From Pseudomonas purpurea (GTDB lineage: Bacteria; Pseudomonadota; Gammaproteobacteria; Pseudomonadales; Pseudomonadaceae), in assembly GCF_039908635.1 (NCBI RefSeq), contig NZ_CP150918.1, positions 124,001 through 188,000 of the forward strand: 64,000 nt of DNA, in the 5' to 3' direction. Both the position numbers and the translations under genes were made by a program. Shown here piece by piece: positions 46,473 through 56,283 of the stretch. Within the stretch, counting starts at the first letter, position 1; every line of letters starts with the position of its first letter. The notes below the pieces were generated by a model that made no database searches, had not been told where the DNA came from, and worked only from the letters and a program-made list of their open reading frames with translations.

Positions 46473-46511
46473 CATTGACGCGGTATGAACGTTCGAATCC
46501 GGGTGAGCAAC

Positions 46512-49500
46512 ATGTGGTGGAGCAAAGGCAAGTCGCGGGTCACGGAGGGCGCACGCGTCCTGGCATCGCCATTGATCGTCTCCCTGGAGCCACGCATGTT
46601 GTTCGACGGCGCGGTGGCGGCGACGGTTGCCGACACAGCCCAGGCCGATAGCCATACCAGCGCTGAAGCGGCGAAAGCCCCGACGGCCGATCACCCGGCG
46701 GCCAGCAAGGACACCACCCACAGCCAGGCTGATGCACCGTCGACGCCGGCACCTGCTGCCGTGCCGGGCCAGAGCGTGGTGTTCGTCGATGGCCGGGTCA
46801 AGGACGCCGACAGCCTGCTCAAAGGCGTGGCCCCGGGCACTCAGGTGGTCCGGCTCGACGCGAGCAAGGACGGTTTGCAGCAGATCGCCGATTACCTGGG
46901 GCAACATCAGGGCATCAGCTCGGTGCAAATTGTTGCCCACGGCAATGCCGGCGACCTGTGGCTGGGAGACAGTTACCTGTCGGCCGACAACGTTGCGGCC
47001 CGCAGTGCGGTGCTGGCCGAGATCGGCAAGGGGATGAACGTCGGCGGCGATATTCTGATCTACGGCTGCTACACCGCCGAGGGCGAGCGGGGCCTGAACT
47101 TCGTCGACACGCTGGCGCAGTTGACCGGACGTGATGTTGCGGCGTCGACCAACCGCACCGGTGTGGGCGGCGACTGGGACCTGGAAATCGCCACGGGCAA
47201 TATCGAAAGTGCCAACGTGCTGTCACGCCAGGCCATGAGCGAGTATCAATGGGGCCTGGCCACCTGGACCACCACCAACAACGCCAACACCGGCGTGGGT
47301 TCGTTGCGCGCCGCGATTGCTTCGGCGCAGAACGGCGACATCGTCACCTTCAGCAGCAGCATGACCGTGCAGCTCACCTCCGAGTTGCTGGTCAACAAGA
47401 ACATCACCATCGACGGTGACCTGAACAATGATGGCGTGGCGGATGTGACCCTGGATGGTCAATACAAGACCCGGGTGATCGAGATCGCCTCGGGGAAAAC
47501 CGTGACCCTCGACGGGCTGGTGATTACCCGAGGCCTGGTCTCGGGAACGGGTGGCAACGGTGGCTATGGCTCGGCCGGGGCCATGGCCGGCGGGATTTTC
47601 AACGCCGGGATCCTGACCCTGAACAACGTCAGCGTAACGTCCAACGCCGCCTCGGGCGGCGGTGGCGGCGGTGGTGTCACGGGCGCTTTCTATGGCGGCG
47701 GTGGCGGCGGTGGCGGCGGGCTGGGCGGCCAGGGCGGTGGTCACGGCGGTACGGCGGGGCCAGGCACCGGCACCTTGGGCGGTCAGGCGGGCAGTGGCGG
47801 CGTGGGTGGCTACGGCGGCGGTTACGACGCCACGCACATGGGCGGTCGCGGCGGCACCAGCACCGGTGGTTTGGGTGGCATCGGGGTTTCCTATTACAGC
47901 AACGGCGGTAGTGGTGCGACGGCCACCAACGGCACGATTTCCATCGGTGGCGGCGGTGGCGGCGCCGGTTGGGACAAGGTGGGCGGTGCAGGCGGCAACG
48001 CGGCTGGCGGGATCTACAACGCCTCGACCGGTACCATGACCATCATCGGCACTTCGAACATCACCAACAACATCGGTGCCGGTGGCGGCGGGGGTGGCGG
48101 TGGTGGCTTTGGCAGCAACGCCAGCAACGGCGGGATCGGCGGCCGGGGTGTCGGCGCAATCTGGAACAAAGGTACGTTGCTGATCACGGCAGCCAACTTC
48201 GCGGCCATCGCCGGCAACGCGGCCGGCAGCGGTGCCGGCGGTGCGGCGCTGGGCGGTGGCACGACGGGCACCTCACCGACCGCGGTGGCGGCGATCTACA
48301 ACGACGGCGGTGTCCTGAATACCGCGTACTCACCACCGGCCACCGTGACCATCGTGATGGCGGACACCGCGCTGAAAATCGGCGAAACCTCACTGGTCAC
48401 CTTCACATTCTCTGAAGCCGTCAGCGGTTTCACCAACGCCGACCTGACGATTGCCAACGGCACGCTGACGGCAGTCACCAGCAGCGACGGCGGGATCACC
48501 TGGACGGCGACGTTTACGCCGAGCAGTAGTATCACTGACGCGACCAACCTGATCACCCTGGACAACACCGGAGTCCTGAACGGCCTCGGCACCCCGGGTG
48601 TCGGCACCACGGATTCCAACAACTACGCGATCGATACCGTACGGCCGACCGCGAGCATCGTGTTCACGGACACCTCGCTGAAAATCGGCGAAACCTCGTT
48701 GGTCACCTTCACATTCTCTGAAGCCGTGAGCGGTTTCACCAACGCGGACCTGACTATCGCCAACGGTACGTTGAGCGCGGTGAGCAGCAGCGACGGCGGC
48801 ATTACCTGGACGGGCACTTTCACACCGAGCGCGAGCATCACCGACGCGACCAACCTGATCACCCTGGACAACACCGGTGTGGCCGACCTGGCCGGCAACG
48901 CGGGCAGCGGCACCACCGACTCCAACAACTACGCCATCGACACCACGCGTCCGACCGCCACGATTGTGCTGGCCGACCCGACGCTGACCGCTGGCGAAAC
49001 CTCGCTGGTGACCATCACCTTCAGTGAAGCCGTGAGTGGTTTCACCAACGCCGACCTGACGATTGCCAACGGTACGCTGAGCGCGGTGAGCAGCAGCGAT
49101 GGCGGGATCACCTGGACCGCGACCTTCACCCCGACCGCGGGGGTTTTCGACACCACCAACCTGATCACCCTGGCCAATAGCGGTGTCAGCGACCTGGCGG
49201 GTAACGCCGGCAGCGGCACCACCGATTCGGGCAACTACGTAGTCAACACGGCGCGGCCAACCGCGACCATTGTGGTCGCCGACAACGCCCTGAAAATCGG
49301 TGAAACCTCGCTGGTGACCATCACCTTCAACGAGGCCGTGAGCGGTTTCACCAACGCCGACCTGACGATTGCCAACGGCACACTGACGGCAGTCACCAGC
49401 AGCGACGGCGGGATCACCTGGACCGCGACGTTTACGCCGAGCAGTAGTATCACTGACGCGACCAACCTGATCACCCTGGACAACACCGGCGTCCAGGCCG

Positions 49501-52500
49501 TCAGCTCGGGCAACGTCGGTAGCGGCACTACCGACTCCAACAACTACGCGGTCGACACCGTGCGGCCAACCGCGACCATCGTATTCGCGGACACCTCGCT
49601 GAAAATCGGCGAAACCTCGTTGGTCACCTTCACATTCTCTGAAGCCGTGAGCGGTTTCACCAACGCGGACCTGACCATCGCCAACGGTACGTTGAGCGCA
49701 GTCAGTTCCAGTGATGGCGGCATTACCTGGACGGGCACTTTCACACCGAGCGCGAGCATCACCGACGCGACCAACCTGATCACCCTGGACAACACCGGTG
49801 TGGCCGACCTGGCCGGCAACGCGGGCAGCGGCACCACCGACTCCAACAACTACGCCATCGATACCACGCGTCCGACCGCCACGATTGTGCTGGCCGACCC
49901 GACGCTGAGTGCAGGCGAAACCTCGCTGGTGACCATCACCTTCAGTGAAGCCGTGAGCGGTTTCACCAACGCGGACCTGAGCATCGCCAACGGCACCCTG
50001 AGCGCGGTGAGCAGCAGCGATGGCGGGATCACCTGGACCGCGACCTTCACCCCGACCGCGGGGGTTTTCGACACCACCAACCTGATCACCCTGGCCAATA
50101 GCGGTGTCAGCGACCTGGCGGGCAATGCCGGCAGCGGCACCACCGACTCGGGCAACTACGTGGTCAACACGGCGCGGCCGACCGCGACCATCGTGGTCGC
50201 CGACAACGCCCTGAAAATCGGCGAAACCTCGCTGGTGACCATCACCTTCAACGAGGCCGTGAGCGGCTTTACCAACGCCGACCTGACGATTGCCAACGGC
50301 ACGCTGACGGCAGTCACCAGCAGCGACGGTGGCATCACCTGGACCGCAACCTTTACCCCGAGCGCCAGCATTACCGACGCGACTAACCTGATCACCCTGG
50401 ACAACACCGGAATCCAGGCTGTCAGCTCGGGCAACGTCGGCAGCGGCACTACCGACTCCAATAACTACGCGGTCGACACCGTGCGGCCAACCGCGACCGT
50501 TGTGATCGCGGATTCGACACTGGCCATTGGTCAGACCTCGCTGGTGACCATCACCTTCAGTGAGGCCGTGACCGGTTTCACCAACGCCGACCTGACGATT
50601 GCCAACGGTACGTTGAGCGCGGTCAGCTCCAGCGATGGCGGCATTACCTGGACGGCGACGTTTACGCCGAGCGCCAGCATCACCGACGCGACCAACCTGA
50701 TCACCCTGGACAACACCGGCGTGACCGACCTGGCGGGCAACGCGGGCAGCGGCACCACCGACTCCAACAACTACGTCATCGACACCGCACGTCCGACCGC
50801 CACGATTGTGCTGGCCGACCCGACGCTGAGCGCAGGCGAAACCTCGCTGGTGACCATCACCTTCAGCGAGGCGGTGAGCAGTTTCACCAACGCTGACCTG
50901 AACGTGCCCAACGGTACGTTGAGCGCGGTGAGCTCCAGCGACGGCGGGATTACCTGGACCGCGACCTTCACCCCGACCGCGGGGGTTTTCGACGCCACCA
51001 ACCTGATCACCCTGAACAACAGCGGCGTGGCGGACCTGGCCGGTAACGCCGGTACAGGCATCACCAATTCGAGCAACTTCACCATCGACACCGTGCGGCC
51101 GACCGCGACCATCGTGGTCGCCGACAACGCCCTGAGAATCGGCGAAACCTCGCTGGTGACCATCACCTTCAACGAGGCCGTGAGCGGTTTCACCAACGCC
51201 GACCTGACGATTGCCAACGGTACGCTGAGCGCGGTGAGCAGCAGCGATGGCGGTATCACCTGGACCGCAACCTTTACCCCGAGCGCCAGCATTACCGATG
51301 CGACCAACCTGATTACTCTGGACAACACCGGAATCCAGGCTGTCAGCTCGGGCAACGTCGGCAGCGGCACTACCGACTCCAACAACTACGCGGTCGACAC
51401 CGTGCGGCCAACCGCGACCGTTGTGATCGCGGATTCGACACTGGCCATTGGTCAGACCTCGCTGGTGACCATCACCTTCAGTGAGGCCGTGACCGGTTTC
51501 ACCAACGCCGACCTGACGATTGCCAACGGTACGTTGAGCGCGGTCAGCTCCAGCGATGGCGGGATTACCTGGACCGCCACGTTCTCGGCTGCCAACGGCA
51601 TCACCGACGCGACCAACCTGATCACCCTGGACAACACCGGCGTGACCGACCTGGCGGGCAACGCGGGCAGCGGCACCACCGACTCCAACAACTATGCCGT
51701 CGACACCCAGCGTCCGACCGCTACGATTGTGTTGGCCGACCCGACGCTGAGCGCAGGCGAGACCTCGCTGGTGACCATCACCTTCAGCGAGGCGGTGAGC
51801 AGTTTCACCAACGCTGACCTGAACGTGCCCAACGGTACCTTGAGCGCGGTCAGCTCCAGCGACGGCGGGATTACCTGGACCGCCACGTTTACGCCCACCA
51901 CCGGCATTCACGACACCACCAACTTCATCACCCTGAACAACAGCGGCGTGGCGGACCTGGCCGGTAACGCCGGTACAGGCATCACCAATTCGAGCAACTT
52001 CACCATCGACACCGTGCGTCCGACCGCAACCATCGTGGTTGCCGACGCGGCACTCAAGGCTGGTGAAACCACAGTGGTGACCATTACTTTCAGTGAGGCG
52101 GTAACCGGCTTCAGCAATGCCGACCTGACGATTGCCAACGGTACGTTGACAGCGGTCAGCAGCAGCGATGGCGGTATCACCTGGACCGCGACCTTCACTC
52201 CGAGCACGAGCCTCACCGACGCGACCAACCTGATCACCCTGGACAACACCGGCGTGCAGAACGCTTCCGGGAACGTGGGCGCGGGGACCACCGATTCGAA
52301 CAATTACGCCATCGACACGCAGCGCCCGACGGCAACCATTGTGGTGGCCAACCCGGCCCTGGGCATCGGCCAGACGTCGCTGGTGACCATCACCTTCAGC
52401 GAGGCCGTGAGCGGTTTCACCAACGCCGACCTGACCATCGACAACGCTACCTTGAGCAACGTCAGCAGCAGTGACGGCGGTATTACCTGGACCGCGACGC

Positions 52501-54728
52501 TGACCCCAATTGCGAGCATCACCGACACCTCCAATATCATTCAACTGAATAACACCGGGATCCAGGACTTGTCCGGCAACACCGGCAGCGGTACCACCGA
52601 CTCCAACAACTACGCCATCGACAGCCAGCGCCCAACCGCCACGATTGTGCTGGCCGACCCGACGTTGAGCGCAGGCGAAACCTCGCTGGTGACCATCACA
52701 TTCTCCGAAGCGGTCACCGATTTCGACAACAGCGACCTGAGCGTGCCCAACGGTACCTTGACCAACGTCAGCTCCAGCGACGGCGGAATTACCTGGACCG
52801 CCACCTTCACGCCCACCACCGGCATTCACGACACCACCAACTTCATCACCCTGAACAACAGCGGTGTGGCGGACCTGGCCGGTAACGCCGGTACAGGCAT
52901 CACCAATTCGAGCAACTTCACCATCGACACCGTGCGTCCGACCGCAACCATCGTGGTTGCCGACGCGGCACTCAAGGCTGGTGAAACCACAGTGGTGACC
53001 ATTACTTTCAGTGAGGCGGTAACCGGCTTCAGCAATGCCGACCTGACGATTGCCAACGGTACGTTGACAGCGGTCAGCAGCAGCGACGGCGGAATTACCT
53101 GGACCGCGACCTTCACTCCGAGCGCGAGCATTACCGACGCGACCAACCTGATCACCCTGGACAATACCGGTGTGCAAAACGCTTCCGGGAACGTGGGGGC
53201 GGGGACCACCGACTCGAACAACTACGCCATCGACACTGCCCGTCCTACGGCGACCATCGTCGTCGCCCATCCGCAGTTGGGCATTGGCCAGACTTCGCAG
53301 GTGACCATCACCTTCAGTGAGGCCGTCAGTGGTCTTGATGTCTCCGATTTCAGCGTGGCCAATGGCACGCTGTCCAATCTGCTGAGCAGTGACGGCGGCA
53401 CGACCTGGACTGCGACCCTGACTCCGACCGCGAACATCAACGACACCACTAACCAGATCACCCTCGACACCGCCGGTGTGCTGGATGCGGCCGGCAACGC
53501 GGGCAGTACCGTTGCCCTGTCCAACAACTACGTGCTCGATGCCGACCGTCCGACCGCGACCATTGTCGTCGCCAAGTCGCTCGTGGGCATCGGCCAGACG
53601 TCGCTGGTGACCATCACCTTCACGGAGGCGGTGAGCGGTTTTGACGTGTCCGACCTGAGCGTGACCAACGGCACGCTGTCCAACCTGGCCAGCAGTGACG
53701 GTGGCAAGACCTGGACCGCGACCTTTACACCGACGCCGAACGTGACCGATCCCACCAACCTGATTGTGCTCGACAACAGCAATGTGACCGACCTCGCGGG
53801 CAATGCCGGGACGGGCCTGGGCATCTCCAACAACTATGCGCTGGACAGTGACCGCCCCACCGCGACCATCGTGATCGACAACCCGAACCTGGGTGTTGGC
53901 CAGACCTCGCAGGTGACCTTCACCTTCAGCGAGGCCGTGAAGAATTTCACGTTGTCCGACATCAGTGTGGCCAACGGCACGCTGTCCAACCTGGTCAGCA
54001 GCAACGGCGGCAAGATCTGGACCGCCACCCTGACCCCGGCAGCCAATACCAACGATGCGACCAACTTCATCGGGTTGGACACCAGCAATGTGGCCGATCG
54101 TGCCGGGAATACCGGAACGGGCGTCGCGATCTCCAACAACTTTGCAATCAACACCGTGCCTGCAGTGACACCACCGACAGCCGGGGTTTCGTTCGGCGAT
54201 CCGCAGTTCCGCATCAACGACCCGGCACCGCCGCAAGACGTGCCGAATGTGCCGCTGCAACCGATTGTCTTCACGCCACCGACCGGCAACCTCGGCTCAC
54301 CGCTGACCTTTGCGCCGCTGTTTGAACAGCGCGTGCTGGGCGATGGCATCCGTCCGCTGGGCGAGATCTTCATTAACCGAGGCGAATTGGCCCCCAGTTA
54401 CCTCGCTCAAGTATTTGGCGGCAGCGAGAACGCGGGTGACGGCGCCCGTCACGGTTTCCTCGGCTTTGGCGGTGGCGATGGCGGGGTGTTCGGCAACAGC
54501 ACGTTGTCGACGCTGTTCCATGAGGACGCCGCGTCCCAGGATGATTCGTTCAGCGTTTTTGAGCGTCCTTCAGTCAACGGCGGCGAAATTGCCCAGACCG
54601 CGCAAGGGGTGATCGGTGCGCCGACACTGGGTGAACAACTGCAACACCTGAAAAACACCGAGCAACGGCAAATCGACGTATTGGCCGCCGCTTTGCAACA
54701 CGCCGGCATCAGCGAAATGCAGGCCTGA
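46512..54728 (+). CDS. Giant LEPR-motif / DUF4347 / Ig-repeat surface protein
   Basis: The 2738-residue protein has no Sec signal peptide. The N-terminus holds the LEPR-type motif LEPRMLFDGA (25-34), seen at the start of many giant exported bacterial proteins. DUF4347 follows (about 88-250), with VAHG (His143) and LIYGCYTAEG (Cys186). A parallel beta-helix-like section (GVGSLRAAIASAQNGDIVTF) and a very Gly-rich part (bases about 47520-48160) come next. Then there are 19 Ig-like Big_13-type repeats of about 102 residues (ADTALKIGETSLVTFTFSEAV). The C-terminal 190 residues are unlike the repeats and contain no RTX motifs. ATG 46512 has GGGTGAG at good spacing; ATG 46485 has none. It is the probable cargo of the adjacent HlyD/M50/TolC genes and of the modifying enzymes. 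Confidence 0.88.
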   Translation: MWWSKGKSRVTEGARVLASPLIVSLEPRMLFDGAVAATVADTAQADSHTSAEAAKAPTADHPAASKDTTHSQADAPSTPAPAAVPGQSVVFVDGRVKDADSLLKGVAPGTQVVRLDASKDGLQQIADYLGQHQGISSVQIVAHGNAGDLWLGDSYLSADNVAARSAVLAEIGKGMNVGGDILIYGCYTAEGERGLNFVDTLAQLTGRDVAASTNRTGVGGDWDLEIATGNIESANVLSRQAMSEYQWGLATWTTTNNANTGVGSLRAAIASAQNGDIVTFSSSMTVQLTSELLVNKNITIDGDLNNDGVADVTLDGQYKTRVIEIASGKTVTLDGLVITRGLVSGTGGNGGYGSAGAMAGGIFNAGILTLNNVSVTSNAASGGGGGGGVTGAFYGGGGGGGGGLGGQGGGHGGTAGPGTGTLGGQAGSGGVGGYGGGYDATHMGGRGGTSTGGLGGIGVSYYSNGGSGATATNGTISIGGGGGGAGWDKVGGAGGNAAGGIYNASTGTMTIIGTSNITNNIGAGGGGGGGGGFGSNASNGGIGGRGVGAIWNKGTLLITAANFAAIAGNAAGSGAGGAALGGGTTGTSPTAVAAIYNDGGVLNTAYSPPATVTIVMADTALKIGETSLVTFTFSEAVSGFTNADLTIANGTLTAVTSSDGGITWTATFTPSSSITDATNLITLDNTGVLNGLGTPGVGTTDSNNYAIDTVRPTASIVFTDTSLKIGETSLVTFTFSEAVSGFTNADLTIANGTLSAVSSSDGGITWTGTFTPSASITDATNLITLDNTGVADLAGNAGSGTTDSNNYAIDTTRPTATIVLADPTLTAGETSLVTITFSEAVSGFTNADLTIANGTLSAVSSSDGGITWTATFTPTAGVFDTTNLITLANSGVSDLAGNAGSGTTDSGNYVVNTARPTATIVVADNALKIGETSLVTITFNEAVSGFTNADLTIANGTLTAVTSSDGGITWTATFTPSSSITDATNLITLDNTGVQAVSSGNVGSGTTDSNNYAVDTVRPTATIVFADTSLKIGETSLVTFTFSEAVSGFTNADLTIANGTLSAVSSSDGGITWTGTFTPSASITDATNLITLDNTGVADLAGNAGSGTTDSNNYAIDTTRPTATIVLADPTLSAGETSLVTITFSEAVSGFTNADLSIANGTLSAVSSSDGGITWTATFTPTAGVFDTTNLITLANSGVSDLAGNAGSGTTDSGNYVVNTARPTATIVVADNALKIGETSLVTITFNEAVSGFTNADLTIANGTLTAVTSSDGGITWTATFTPSASITDATNLITLDNTGIQAVSSGNVGSGTTDSNNYAVDTVRPTATVVIADSTLAIGQTSLVTITFSEAVTGFTNADLTIANGTLSAVSSSDGGITWTATFTPSASITDATNLITLDNTGVTDLAGNAGSGTTDSNNYVIDTARPTATIVLADPTLSAGETSLVTITFSEAVSSFTNADLNVPNGTLSAVSSSDGGITWTATFTPTAGVFDATNLITLNNSGVADLAGNAGTGITNSSNFTIDTVRPTATIVVADNALRIGETSLVTITFNEAVSGFTNADLTIANGTLSAVSSSDGGITWTATFTPSASITDATNLITLDNTGIQAVSSGNVGSGTTDSNNYAVDTVRPTATVVIADSTLAIGQTSLVTITFSEAVTGFTNADLTIANGTLSAVSSSDGGITWTATFSAANGITDATNLITLDNTGVTDLAGNAGSGTTDSNNYAVDTQRPTATIVLADPTLSAGETSLVTITFSEAVSSFTNADLNVPNGTLSAVSSSDGGITWTATFTPTTGIHDTTNFITLNNSGVADLAGNAGTGITNSSNFTIDTVRPTATIVVADAALKAGETTVVTITFSEAVTGFSNADLTIANGTLTAVSSSDGGITWTATFTPSTSLTDATNLITLDNTGVQNASGNVGAGTTDSNNYAIDTQRPTATIVVANPALGIGQTSLVTITFSEAVSGFTNADLTIDNATLSNVSSSDGGITWTATLTPIASITDTSNIIQLNNTGIQDLSGNTGSGTTDSNNYAIDSQRPTATIVLADPTLSAGETSLVTITFSEAVTDFDNSDLSVPNGTLTNVSSSDGGITWTATFTPTTGIHDTTNFITLNNSGVADLAGNAGTGITNSSNFTIDTVRPTATIVVADAALKAGETTVVTITFSEAVTGFSNADLTIANGTLTAVSSSDGGITWTATFTPSASITDATNLITLDNTGVQNASGNVGAGTTDSNNYAIDTARPTATIVVAHPQLGIGQTSQVTITFSEAVSGLDVSDFSVANGTLSNLLSSDGGTTWTATLTPTANINDTTNQITLDTAGVLDAAGNAGSTVALSNNYVLDADRPTATIVVAKSLVGIGQTSLVTITFTEAVSGFDVSDLSVTNGTLSNLASSDGGKTWTATFTPTPNVTDPTNLIVLDNSNVTDLAGNAGTGLGISNNYALDSDRPTATIVIDNPNLGVGQTSQVTFTFSEAVKNFTLSDISVANGTLSNLVSSNGGKIWTATLTPAANTNDATNFIGLDTSNVADRAGNTGTGVAISNNFAINTVPAVTPPTAGVSFGDPQFRINDPAPPQDVPNVPLQPIVFTPPTGNLGSPLTFAPLFEQRVLGDGIRPLGEIFINRGELAPSYLAQVFGGSENAGDGARHGFLGFGGGDGGVFGNSTLSTLFHEDAASQDDSFSVFERPSVNGGEIAQTAQGVIGAPTLGEQLQHLKNTEQRQIDVLAAALQHAGISEMQA
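48340..54155 (+). repeat. Nineteen in-frame about 306-bp Ig-like repeats
   Basis: Nineteen copies follow each other at 306-bp steps (one at 309, with an inserted residue). Each starts near ATIVxADxxLxxGETSLVTITFSEAV and ends near GTTDSNNYAIDTxRP. Outer C-terminal copies (from about 53240) are more diverged than central ones. Central copies fall into alternating subtypes, suggesting duplication of two- or three-repeat blocks. Confidence 0.93.
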
Positions 54729-54768
54729 CACACACCATAACCATGCGGTACCCAGGGGCGAAACAGGG

Positions 54769-56283
54769 ATGAAGAAAAGTCAGAAGTTGTTCGGCGCCAG
54801 CCTCCTGGCGTTGATGGTCAGCGGATGCGCCGTCACCAGTGATCCGATTGAGCGCAGTGTCAGTGAGCAGCGTGGCAGAACCGATCTGCTGAATATGTAC
54901 AAGGGGCAGGAGCCGCTCAGCGGCCCGCTGACCCTGCACCAGGCCATGGCTCGCGCCGTGAAGTACAACCTCGAAGGCCGGTTGAAGATCATGGAAGAGG
55001 CGCTGGCCAAGCGACAACTCGACCTCGCCAGTTTCGACATGCTGCCACGCATGGCGCTGGACGCCGGTTACGTGGGGCGTAACAACGTCAGCGCCTCCAG
55101 CAGCCAGAGCGTACGTACCGGCGCCCAGTCCCTGGAACCGTCCACTTCGCAGGACCGCGACCGTGACGTGGCGGACCTGACCATGGTCTGGAACGTACTC
55201 GACTTCGGCGTCAGCTACATCAGCGCCAAGCAGCAGGGCGACCAGCGCCTGATTGTGCAAGAGCGGCGGCGCAAGGTCATCAACACCATCGTTCAGGACG
55301 TACGTTCCGCCTATTGGCGCGCCGTGGCGGCCGAGCGCCTGCTCGGTCAGATCGACAGTCTCATGGCGCGGGTCGAGCAAGCCCAGAGCAACAGCCAGAG
55401 CATGAGCGACCAACGCATCGGCGACCCGATACAGGCCTTGAGTTACCAGCGCTCGCTGATCGAGGCTACCCGTCAGTTGCAGGAACAGCGCCGGGCGTTA
55501 TCCCTGGCCAAGACCGAACTGGCGACCCTGATCAACCTGCCACTGGGCACCGACCTGAAACTGGCAACGCCGGACGACTACCCGATTCCCGAGCTGAAAG
55601 TCAGCCTCGCCGCGCTGGAACAGGAAGCCCTCACCAGCCGTCCGGAGCTGCGCGAGCAGGATTACCAGACGCGCATCAGCGCCGCCGAAACCCGCAAAGC
55701 CATGCTGCGTCTGCTGCCGGGCCTGGAATTCTCGGCAGGCGGGCATTACGACAGCAACTCGTTCCTGGTGGATTCGAGCTGGGCCGACTACGGCGTGAAA
55801 GTCACCTGGAACCTGTTCAACGTGATTTCCGCCCCGGCGGCCATCGACGTGGCCAAGGCCGGCGAAGAAGTCGCGGCAGCGCGGCGTCAGGCGATGTCGA
55901 TCGCCATCCTGGCGCAGCTCTACGTGGCCAGGGCCAACTATCAAGAAGCCCTGCGCCAGTTCAAGACCAACCAACAACTGTCGGACATCGACGGGCAAAT
56001 TGTCGGCCAGTTGCGCAACCGTCATGAGGCTGCGGGCATCGGTGAGCTGGACCTGATTCAGGGCGAGTTGAACAACCTGAAAGCCGATTTGCGCCGCGAC
56101 CTGTCGTACGCCGATCTGCGTAACGCGTATGGGCAGATTTTCGCCAGCGCCGGGCTTGATCCGTTGCCGGATCAAGTGCAGTCGACGCAGGTACAGTCCA
56201 TCGCCACGGCGCTGGCCAGTCGCGAGTCGGCGTGGGCGTCGGGCAACATCAGCGTGCCGGTGGCCCGTGTCCCTGCGCAGTAA
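54769..56283 (+). CDS. TolC-family outer-membrane lipoprotein of the export locus
   Basis: The 504-residue protein has a lipoprotein signal (MKKSQKLFGASLLALMVSGC, lipobox VSGC) followed by the TolC/OprM fold: LTLHQAMARAVKYNLEGRLKIMEEALAKRQLDLASFDMLP, two coiled-coil halves, and PELREQDYQTRISAAETRKAMLRLLPGLEFSAG, then VKVTWNLFNVISAPAAIDVAKAGEE. It starts 40 bases after the giant gene and heads a tightly overlapping operon (APS kinase, hydroxylase, sulfotransferase). It would give the three upstream adaptors an exit through the outer membrane. It is only distantly related to the LapE encoded 34 kb upstream. Confidence 0.88.
   Translation: MKKSQKLFGASLLALMVSGCAVTSDPIERSVSEQRGRTDLLNMYKGQEPLSGPLTLHQAMARAVKYNLEGRLKIMEEALAKRQLDLASFDMLPRMALDAGYVGRNNVSASSSQSVRTGAQSLEPSTSQDRDRDVADLTMVWNVLDFGVSYISAKQQGDQRLIVQERRRKVINTIVQDVRSAYWRAVAAERLLGQIDSLMARVEQAQSNSQSMSDQRIGDPIQALSYQRSLIEATRQLQEQRRALSLAKTELATLINLPLGTDLKLATPDDYPIPELKVSLAALEQEALTSRPELREQDYQTRISAAETRKAMLRLLPGLEFSAGGHYDSNSFLVDSSWADYGVKVTWNLFNVISAPAAIDVAKAGEEVAAARRQAMSIAILAQLYVARANYQEALRQFKTNQQLSDIDGQIVGQLRNRHEAAGIGELDLIQGELNNLKADLRRDLSYADLRNAYGQIFASAGLDPLPDQVQSTQVQSIATALASRESAWASGNISVPVARVPAQ

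Noticed and set aside
46473..46511. Promoter for the giant gene (TTGACG at about 46475)
   Set aside because: No acceptable -10 box lies at 16-18 bases, and the ATG is too close.
46485..46511. Upstream ATG of the giant gene
   Set aside because: It has no ribosome site, while ATG 46512 has GGGTGAG at proper spacing and gives the usual short lead to the LEPR motif.
46512..46900. LapG-type cleavage site in the giant DUF4347 protein
   Set aside because: No T/P-A-A-G motif was found in its N-terminal 130 residues. Only AAK and AAS occur.
48390..54260. Long minus-strand open frame opposite the giant Ig-repeat gene
   Set aside because: It mirrors the 306-bp repeats of the real plus-strand gene and shows no domain of its own.
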